Source: Microbacteriaceae bacterium PS02066 (GTDB taxonomy: Bacteria; Actinomycetota; Actinomycetes; Actinomycetales; Microbacteriaceae). From it: a stretch of 64,000 bases of DNA. Below are positions 58,562 through 64,000 of this stretch, one piece after another (the stretch's first letter is position 1; every line of letters begins with the position of its first letter). The translations under genes were made by a program, and so were the position numbers. The stretch lies in assembly GCA_029959545.1 (NCBI GenBank), contig JASCPH010000004.1, positions 1 through 64,000 of the forward strand. Reading direction: 5' to 3'. Under the pieces are notes generated by a model. That model searched no databases. It was given only the letters and a program-made list of their open reading frames with translations, and had not been told where the DNA came from.

Positions 58562-58594
58562 GTCTCGTGAGACACCCGACTTGCGCATAAAGCA
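58562..58594 (-). repeat. Right end of the Tn554-like element
   Basis: Read inward on the minus strand: TGCTTTATGCGCAAG, then GTGTCTCA (58568-58575), matching blocks TTATGTG and GTGTCTCA of the left end. A small palindrome GTCTCGTGAGAC (58562-58573) overlaps it. The 58480-58561 stretch between the HNH stop and this end shows nothing else. Confidence 0.6.
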
Positions 58595-59671
58595 TGGATC
58601 CAGGAACCGCATCAGCCCCATGTCGGCACGCAACTTCTTGAGCTTGGCGGTGTCGTGATATCCGTCCGTGAACCGCTGCCGCAGTTCATCGAGGAACATC
58701 GGGCCGATGACCTTCATGATGTTGGTCTCGGTTGTGTAGTGTTCACCGAGCTCACGCCGAGCTGCCTTGTCTTTGACAGCCTGGAAGAGGCTGCCGAAGA
58801 TGGCCGGCGAGATCGCAGACCAGTTGAACATCGCCGCCGAGATCAGCCGGTCACGCATGCCGGCATCGAACGACGGGATCGACACCGATTCCTCAAAGAC
58901 CCCGCCGTTGACGTAGGGGAACCGCGAGATTAGCTCGTCGAGGTTCGACTGCCGACGAGACGGCTCGCGCCCCATGACCTGGTACAACAACGACAGCTGA
59001 GGCCCGAGGTCGGAACCATCCGTCGCGGTGCGGGTCTCGAGGAACTCGAGGAACAGATCGCGATCCCACACTCCGGCGTCATCAGCGTAGAGGGCGAACA
59101 AGGTGCGCACCAGGAACACCGACGCCTCGTGATCGTCGTACCCAGACCCCTCGAGAGCCTCGTAGAGGGACGCCATCAGCTTCGCCGCTTTGATTGACGC
59201 CGACTCCTGCGCCTTCGATCCGAAGGTGCGCTCACCGTACCCGGCGAGGAACGCCAGCGCGTCGGCACGATCCCGCATCTGGGTCAGGGTGAACTCCTGC
59301 ACGCCCTCGCTCTCAGCGTGAAGGTCGAGCAGGCGGAACCGGCGGAAGTCGCTCGTGATGACCCACCGAGGAACCTCCGGGTCGGGAAGGTCGTCGATGT
59401 AGTCGAGCGCCTGCTGCTCGGCCGCAACGAGATCTTTGCCGGCCGACTTCATCTCGATAAGTGCGAGACCAGGGATCAGCGCGTCGATGTATCCGCGCGA
59501 GCCGGTCGATGAGCGCTTGACGCGCTTCTCGTAGAACGCCGCGCGGGTCTGGGTGATCCCGTACACGCCGAGCAGATCCCGAACGAAAGATTGCGCTTGC
59601 TGTCGCTCGTCGCCGGGCTCATCCTGCCAATCGCGGGTGAATTGCGCAGCGCGGGCTCGGATCTCATTCAT
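58595..59671 (-). pseudogene. MmeI-like type IIG restriction-modification gene, N-terminal part
   Basis: 359 codons from ATG 59671 (MNEIRARAAQFTRDW; a GTG six codons earlier at 59689 is an alternative). Nuclease domain of PD-(D/E)xK type: RGYIDALIPGLALIEMKSAGK. A helical spacer follows (HEASVFLVRTLFALYADDAG, LGEHYTTETNIMKVIGP) and then the start of motif I, MRFLDP, where the Tn554-like element begins. The frame continues 25 codons into the element and stops at 58520. The catalytic nuclease part is thus retained without methyltransferase or target-recognition domains. C-terminal part at 29344-31053. Confidence 0.85.
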
Positions 59672-59788
59672 CGACAGTGACTTCGGCACGATCCCAACGG
59701 TATCCGCCCAGGCCCCTCTCGCCTCATACCACCCACCCTGCCCACGGCGTGGCTGGGGATGCTGCGGCGGCATCATCATCATCATGCA

Positions 59789-59835
59789 TTGACATGGGTG
59801 ACTACCGGCCCTAGGGTAGTGAATGTCACATTCAC
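59789..59835 (+). promoter_or_regulatory. Promoter with 17-bp palindrome, copy 4
   Basis: Consensus TTGACA (59789-59794), 17-bp spacer, TAGGGT (59812-59817), then GTGAATGTCACATTCAC (59819-59835). Expected start at about 59824-59825. Drives the 59858-61782 genes. Confidence 0.8.
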
Positions 59836-59857
59836 CACCTACCGAGGGGGTCTCATC

Positions 59858-60373
59858 ATGCGCGCGTTTCCCGTGAACCGCGACACCATCGACCTGCTGG
59901 TCACCGCCGCCTACATTTCCACGCCCGCCTACCGCAGCAACACTCCGCGCGAGCTCGCGGAGAACGCCGACCGGATGGGTCAGAGCCTCTGGGACGAGAA
60001 CTACGCGAGCGTCAGCTACGCGATCAAGCAGCACATCGCCGCACCGCGCTACGAATGGCAGCCGGTCGCCGAGATCGTCCCCATGGCCGATGACGAGCAG
60101 GCGTTGCAGATCGAGCGCAGCCGTCTCTTACTCGCCGAAGTCTCCTGCCACCACCCCGGATGGGATCAGTCCCCTGCGCGTGACCTCGTCGAACGCCTCG
60201 GCGACGCGATCGCACGTCGGTTCGCCCACCGGACGCTCGTCGACTCCCCCGACCACCTGGGCGTGAAGGAGTACGAGGGCCTGCACCGCGCCGCGGAGGT
60301 CTGGGAACGGGAGATCGGGTTCCGTCACCCGCTCGCCCACGACGCGGCCGCGCGGGAAGGGAGCCGGCCATGA
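59858..60373 (+). CDS. Hypothetical protein of palindrome-promoter operon
   Basis: 171 residues from ATG 59858 with CGAGGGGG upstream. Helical N-terminus (TIDLLVTAAYISTPAYRSNT), a central YEWQPVAEIVPMADDEQ and a C-terminal helical part with several His. No family recognised. ATGA overlap with the DUF3560 gene indicates a common operon. Confidence 0.6.
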   Translation: MRAFPVNRDTIDLLVTAAYISTPAYRSNTPRELAENADRMGQSLWDENYASVSYAIKQHIAAPRYEWQPVAEIVPMADDEQALQIERSRLLLAEVSCHHPGWDQSPARDLVERLGDAIARRFAHRTLVDSPDHLGVKEYEGLHRAAEVWEREIGFRHPLAHDAAAREGSRP

Positions 60374-61323
60374 CGCTCACGATCATCCACGCTGCCGCGG
60401 AAGGCACCCTCATCGAAGGGACCAGCCGGGGCGACGGCACGGCCGATGCTCTCAAGGCCAACGGCTGGCGGTGGAGCCGGGCGCTCGGATCCTGGTACAT
60501 CCCCCACTCCCGCGACCGCGAACCGAAGACCGCGATCATCAACCGCACCGCCGAGCAGCTCACCTCTGCCGGGTTCGTTGTCGAGATTTCGATCGACTAT
60601 GAACGCCGGGCTGCGGCCGTCGTCGAGGCTGACCTGGTCGACCGCAGGGACGACCGCGCTGCCGCACTGTCGGAGCGCGCCGCTCGGCGCCAACAGGACG
60701 CCACAGAGGAGGCGGAGCGCGCAGCACGCGCGCTGCGACGTCTCCCTGAAGGTGGCGAGCCCATCAAGGTCGGACACCACTCGGAGGCCGGCCACCGCCG
60801 AGCGATCGCGAAGGCGGACGCGGCGATCCGCCGCTCGATCGACGCCGACGCGGAGGCACGGCGCGCCCAGGTGCGTGCCGACATCGCGGCCGCGTCGAAC
60901 GATGCGCGGTACGCGCCGATCACTGTGGCGAACCGGATCGAGAAGCTCCGTGCAGACCTTGCCGGGATCCGTCGACGTCTCGACGGTTCCCGACGCACCC
61001 TCCCCGGCGGGTATGTCGAGGTCACGGTCGCAGCGACCGGCGCCTACGCCGAGCGGCTCGAGCGGGAGCTGGCCGCGACCGATGATCAGCTCATCTACTG
61101 GCAGGAGGTCCGGGCCGAGCAGATCGCGACCGGTGTCGCCACCGACCACAGCAGGGACACCATCGACGTCGGGGACCAGATCAAGTACTTCGGTAGCTGG
61201 TGCACCGTCACGCGCACAAACCCGAAGAGCGTCACGATCGTCGACGCCTACGGCCACCGTGGCACCGTCCCGTACACGCATATCCGCGAGCACCGTGCCG
61301 GCCAGAGCGGGGCGAGCTCATGA
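60370..61323 (+). CDS. DUF3560 family protein
   Basis: 317 residues from ATG 60370. N-terminal segment GTLIEGTSRGDGTADALKAN and WRWSRALGSWYIPHSRDR, then a long coiled region and the block PIKVGHHSEAGHRRAIAKAD, which is the DUF3560 hallmark as I know it. The C-terminus has a beta part (DTIDVGDQIKYFGSWCTVTR). Found on many actinobacterial plasmids; function not established. Coupled to both neighbours by ATGA. Confidence 0.75.
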   Translation: MTLTIIHAAAEGTLIEGTSRGDGTADALKANGWRWSRALGSWYIPHSRDREPKTAIINRTAEQLTSAGFVVEISIDYERRAAAVVEADLVDRRDDRAAALSERAARRQQDATEEAERAARALRRLPEGGEPIKVGHHSEAGHRRAIAKADAAIRRSIDADAEARRAQVRADIAAASNDARYAPITVANRIEKLRADLAGIRRRLDGSRRTLPGGYVEVTVAATGAYAERLERELAATDDQLIYWQEVRAEQIATGVATDHSRDTIDVGDQIKYFGSWCTVTRTNPKSVTIVDAYGHRGTVPYTHIREHRAGQSGASS

Positions 61324-61541
61324 CCATCGCCGCCCGTCCCCGCACGATCCCGGAGCCCACGACTCGTTGGCTCCGCCGGCTCGCGATCGCGCTGCTGTAC
61401 ATCGCGGCCGCGGTCCTCGCTGGGTGGCTCGGGATCCTCGCCGCGCCGATCCTTGATCGCATCATCATCACCGCTGTAGCGGTGATCCTCGTCCCCCTCA
61501 CCATCGCGCTCGTGATCGACTTCTTCCGCAATCCTGATTGA
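61320..61541 (+). CDS. Small membrane protein
   Basis: 73 residues from ATG 61320 (ATGA). Two hydrophobic helices (IALLYIAAAVLAGWLGILAA and IIITAVAVILVPLTIALVIDF). Function unknown; similar in size and layout to the 26334 protein. Confidence 0.6.
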   Translation: MTIAARPRTIPEPTTRWLRRLAIALLYIAAAVLAGWLGILAAPILDRIIITAVAVILVPLTIALVIDFFRNPD

Positions 61542-61548
61542 GCGTCCG

Positions 61549-61782
61549 ATGCCCGCCTACAAGGTTCAGTGGCAGCAGCGCGTTGACGTCACCGCCACCG
61601 TCACTGTGGAGCTCGACGAGCTCGCAGCATGGGCCTGCGAGCATCTCGGGCTGCGCACGCTCGACGTCGGCACGCCGACGGATGCAGCGCCGGTCGGGGT
61701 TCGGCGGATGCTCGAGCTGAACAGGCCTCTCCGGGAGGAGCTGCTGCAGCGGTGGGCAGCGGCGCACATGCCGCACAGATGA
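61549..61782 (+). CDS. Hypothetical small protein
   Basis: 77 residues from ATG 61549, 7 nt after the previous stop. Beta-rich start (YKVQWQQRVDVTATVTVELDE) and helical end. Last gene of the operon before the 18-bp hairpin. Confidence 0.55.
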   Translation: MPAYKVQWQQRVDVTATVTVELDELAAWACEHLGLRTLDVGTPTDAAPVGVRRMLELNRPLREELLQRWAAAHMPHR

Positions 61783-61800
61783 TGTCCCACTCGGACGAGC

Positions 61801-61844
61801 AGAGCAGAGGCCCCGCCGGCGAAGAGCTGCCGGCGGGGCCTCTG
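61801..61844. terminator. Bidirectional terminator between convergent genes
   Basis: Perfect 18-bp stem (61801-61818 with 61827-61844), 8-nt loop. Separates the plus-strand operon ending at 61782 from the minus-strand NrdH gene ending at 61852. Confidence 0.8.
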
Positions 61845-61851
61845 CTGTCAG

Positions 61852-62112
61852 TCACGCGAGCCGCTGCGCGAGCTCGTCGATCTTGTCGGGACGGAAGCCC
61901 GACCAGTGATCCTCATCCGTGATGACGACCGGCGCCTGCAGATAGCCGAGCGACTTGACCTGCTCGAGCGCCGCGGCGTCCTCGCTGAGGTCGACGACGT
62001 CGTAGTCGATGCCCTTCGCATCCAGTGCGCGATACGTCGCGGTGCACTGCACGCACGATGGCTTCGTGAACAGCGTGATCGACTTGTCGCCGTTCGTCAG
62101 TGTGGTTGTCAT
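61852..62112 (-). CDS. NrdH-like glutaredoxin
   Basis: 86 residues. Redox site TKPSCVQCTATYRALD; YLQAPVVITDEDHWSGFRPD gives the NrdH-type W-S-G-F-R-P-D end. Thioredoxin-reductase-dependent electron donor for class Ib ribonucleotide reductase in the parent family. No nrdE/F nearby, so a plasmid-borne accessory copy. Confidence 0.85.
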   Translation of the reverse strand: MTTTLTNGDKSITLFTKPSCVQCTATYRALDAKGIDYDVVDLSEDAAALEQVKSLGYLQAPVVITDEDHWSGFRPDKIDELAQRLA

Positions 62113-62163
62113 GGGTGATCTCTCCTCCTTTCTGGGTCTCGTTTGCTGAGCATGGCGGACAGC

Positions 62164-62451
62164 TCAGACACGGGCAGCCGCGCGGCGCTTGAGCCACACG
62201 ATGAGCGCGATCGCACCGATCAGGATCGCGAGAATGACGAGGATCTGCCCCCAGCCGAGCCCAACGCCGTCGACGACAGCGATCGCCACGGCATCGCCCT
62301 GCTCGAGCAAGTGGTACTGCAGCATCCACGCGCGCAGCGGATCGAGGAACATCCCCAGCGACACGGCGCCGCTAGCCAGGACGAGCACGGCGATCAGCAG
62401 CAGCGAGATCCAGTCGTCTTCCGACACGCTCTGGTTCGACATCCGGCTCAT
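62164..62451 (-). CDS. Small membrane protein
   Basis: 95 residues from ATG 62451. Two membrane segments (WISLLLIAVLVLASGAVSLGM and GQILVILAILIGAIALIVWL) and a basic C-terminus (KRRAAARV). Lies between the FtsK-like gene and NrdH, same strand. Possibly a membrane partner of the translocase; no family recognised. Confidence 0.6.
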   Translation of the reverse strand: MSRMSNQSVSEDDWISLLLIAVLVLASGAVSLGMFLDPLRAWMLQYHLLEQGDAVAIAVVDGVGLGWGQILVILAILIGAIALIVWLKRRAAARV

Positions 62452-62497
62452 CCCTTCTCTCGGGGCCAGGTGGCCCGCAGCGTCATGGCGGCCACGA

Positions 62498-64000
62498 TCA
62501 CGCAGCCTCGGGTCGGCGGTAGCTGACCACCGAGTTGTCGAAGACCGTCAGCAACCCGTCCTCGCCGTTGTCGAGGTCGCGGTACTCGATCGCGAGGTAC
62601 TCGTCGTCGACGACATCGGGCTCCACACCCTCGATCACGGCCCACAGGCCCAAGGCCGAGTCGACGAGCAGGAGATCTCCGACCTCGAGCTCCACCGCGG
62701 GCCCCTCGAGCGATTCGCCGTACCCGTCGCCGTCCGCGGCCGCGTCGACGTCAGGTGTCTCGTCGTCGACATCGGGGACGAACCTGACTCGCTCGCGCGG
62801 GTCCAGCGGAGTGACGTTCGCGGGGCGGAGGGGTTCGTGCTTGCTCGTCGACGAGGCCGCGGGATCCCACGGGACGATCTCGGCCGAAGCCCACTGGAAG
62901 TAGTCGGGCTCGATCTCCTCGCCCTCGCCATCGTCGGTGAGCTCCGCTTCCGGGTCGCGCACCATCATCCGCTCGTAGTCCGCGACCTCGGGGCGCAGCG
63001 CCGCCAGGTGATCCCAGTCGCCCTTGTCGGTGGAGTCGAGCTTCGCTGGATCCGGCGTGTAGAACGCCTGGATCTCAACGGGGAGGGACTCGGCGTTCAG
63101 GGTGACGCCACGGCCGCGCTTGTTGCGCGGGATCGCGACACCGACCGCGAAGCTGTCCCACATCATGTTGGCGCCCTGCGGAGAGAGACGGCCGAAGCTG
63201 ACGCGGGCGCCGAAGTTGTCTCGCATCTCACCGCCGAGGAACTCGACGTCGGGACGCTGCAGGCCCAGCAGGATGTGGATCTTCGCGGATCGCGCCAGGC
63301 GGGCGAGGTCGGAGAGCAGATCGAGGACGGGAGCCTGCGCTGGCGCCCCCTTGGGCTTGACCGTCTTGTACCACCGCTGCACGCGCGCCTTGAACGTCGC
63401 GTACTCGTCGATGATCAGGGCGAGCGGGTCGAAGTCCTCGAGACGGGCCGTGCCGTTCTCGAGCTGCGAGTACCGCTCCTCCATGAGCTCGTGCGCGGCA
63501 TGCAGCATCCGCACCTGGTGCTCCACGCGCGCGCCGACGAGCTCGACGTTGGGCCAGTCCCGGAACCCGGCGAACTCGATCCTCTTCCCATCGAGTACCC
63601 ACACCCGCCAGTGCGCGTGCGCCAGGTGGGTGAGCACCGTGTGCTGAAAGCTGGTCTTGCCCGATCCGGTGCCACCGATGACGAGGCAGTGCGGAGAGAC
63701 CGCCGGATGCCACGACTGGATCTGGCCGTCCTCGTCGGGGCCGATCGGGATCCTGAACGCCTTGTAGGCGGCATGGGTGAGCGCGGCTGCGGGCTCCACT
63801 TCGTGCAGGACCATGTCTGGCATCGTCGGCCGGACCTCGAACGTGATCTTGTCGCCTTCGAGATCCCAGTGCGCCCGCCACCGGCCGGGAAGCATCGAAG
63901 AGACCACCTTCTCGACCTGAGAGCGTCGGGCGGCGATGGCCATCTTCGGCCCCACGTTGTGCTTGACCTCGATCTTCGAGACCGATCCGTCCTCGGCGCA
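62498..64000 (-). CDS. FtsK/SpoIIIE-like DNA translocase (5' partial)
   Basis: At least 500 residues; the frame is open through base 64000, so the start lies outside the window. Walker A LVIGGTGSGKTSFQHT, Walker B PLALIIDEYATFKARV, then IHILLGLQRPDVEF and NFGARVSFGRLSPQGA, all as in FtsK-type and conjugative coupling ATPases. The C-terminal 150 residues are acidic. In actinobacterial mobile elements such proteins move double-stranded DNA between cells; this supports a conjugative nature of the backbone. Confidence 0.85.
   Translation of the reverse strand, partial: CAEDGSVSKIEVKHNVGPKMAIAARRSQVEKVVSSMLPGRWRAHWDLEGDKITFEVRPTMPDMVLHEVEPAAALTHAAYKAFRIPIGPDEDGQIQSWHPAVSPHCLVIGGTGSGKTSFQHTVLTHLAHAHWRVWVLDGKRIEFAGFRDWPNVELVGARVEHQVRMLHAAHELMEERYSQLENGTARLEDFDPLALIIDEYATFKARVQRWYKTVKPKGAPAQAPVLDLLSDLARLARSAKIHILLGLQRPDVEFLGGEMRDNFGARVSFGRLSPQGANMMWDSFAVGVAIPRNKRGRGVTLNAESLPVEIQAFYTPDPAKLDSTDKGDWDHLAALRPEVADYERMMVRDPEAELTDDGEGEEIEPDYFQWASAEIVPWDPAASSTSKHEPLRPANVTPLDPRERVRFVPDVDDETPDVDAAADGDGYGESLEGPAVELEVGDLLLVDSALGLWAVIEGVEPDVVDDEYLAIEYRDLDNGEDGLLTVFDNSVVSYRRPEAA

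Larger units (their letters stand above)
31054..58594 (+). mobile_element. Tn554-like element carrying a defence cargo, 27.5 kb
   Basis: The boundaries are set by the split restriction gene: chromosome-side sequence ends at 31053 and resumes at 58595 (or six bases further at each end). The left border reads TGTTAT and the right flank TGGATC. The intact target would be …GCACGC-TGGATC-CAGG…, so the two 6-bp junction cores differ, as in Tn554. Inside the left end are three overlapping tyrosine recombinases and a TnpC-like protein; the rest is defence-type cargo, later interrupted by an IS and a chromosomal block (52099-58190). Ends share imperfect inverted sequence (TTATGTG…GTGTCTCA left; TTATGCG…GTGTCTCA right). 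Confidence 0.85.

Noticed and set aside
1..64000. CRISPR arrays, rRNA genes and integron attC sites
   Set aside because: No regularly spaced identical repeats with unique spacers, no rRNA sequence and no integrase-attC pattern was seen.

Overview
The window is high-GC DNA with many GTG/TTG starts, ATGA-type gene overlaps and an actinobacterial trxA-trxB-murJ-DUF6049 gene order. I read it as a large accessory replicon or integrated conjugative/plasmid-like element of an actinobacterium, probably Microbacteriaceae (Microbacterium-like). The taxonomic guess is inference from gene content and codon style; no rRNA is present.

Layout. (1) 1-6.5 kb and 25.3-29.3 kb, plus 59.7-64 kb on the right, form the backbone: tightly packed small hypothetical genes, an ArdC-like antirestriction protein, DUF3846 and DUF3560 proteins, a Mom-like DNA modification protein, a NrdH redoxin and an FtsK-like translocase running off the right edge. 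Four backbone promoters carry the same palindrome (GTGAATGTCACATTCAC) immediately after the -10 box. A second promoter-like repeat occurs three times. (2) 6.7-25.0 kb is a metal-resistance island: MFS/ArsR, TetR/CDF efflux, a Csp-like copper-storage protein, a DUF305 lipoprotein, two minus-strand copper operons (CopB-CsoR-YHS-flavoprotein, and CopZ-CopA-YHS-CsoR-like-flavoprotein-MFS-multicopper oxidase), CsoR-type operators and a tRNA-Cys. (3) 31.05-58.59 kb is a 27.5-kb Tn554-like element with three tyrosine recombinases and a TnpC-like protein. It sits exactly between two codons of motif I of an MmeI-like restriction-modification gene, whose two halves lie on either side and rejoin in frame. 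Its cargo is defence-like: a NYN nuclease, XRE and excisionase-type regulators, a metallophosphoesterase, an SNF2-DUF3883 helicase, a DUF1156 adenine methyltransferase, a HEPN-DUF499 ATPase and an OLD-family ATPase/TOPRIM protein followed by an HNH protein.

(4) The HNH gene is itself broken at 52098/58191 by an IS3-family element with a 4-bp target duplication. Between the full IS copy (52099-53345) and a second, 5'-truncated copy (57566-58190) lies 4.2 kb of apparently housekeeping chromosome (trxA, trxB, murJ, truncated DUF6049). The geometry is what homologous integration of a circle carrying part of the IS plus this chromosomal block would give. It could also be produced by misassembly across the 625-bp repeat.

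The most novel signal may be a candidate structured RNA at about 28553-28675. It is antisense to the predicted 5' leaders of the palindrome operons: 11 bp at the predicted mRNA 5' end and 10 bp at the Shine-Dalgarno region, with equal 11-nt spacing in both partners for the DUF3846 leader. All functional statements rest on motif recognition by eye; no database searches were possible.
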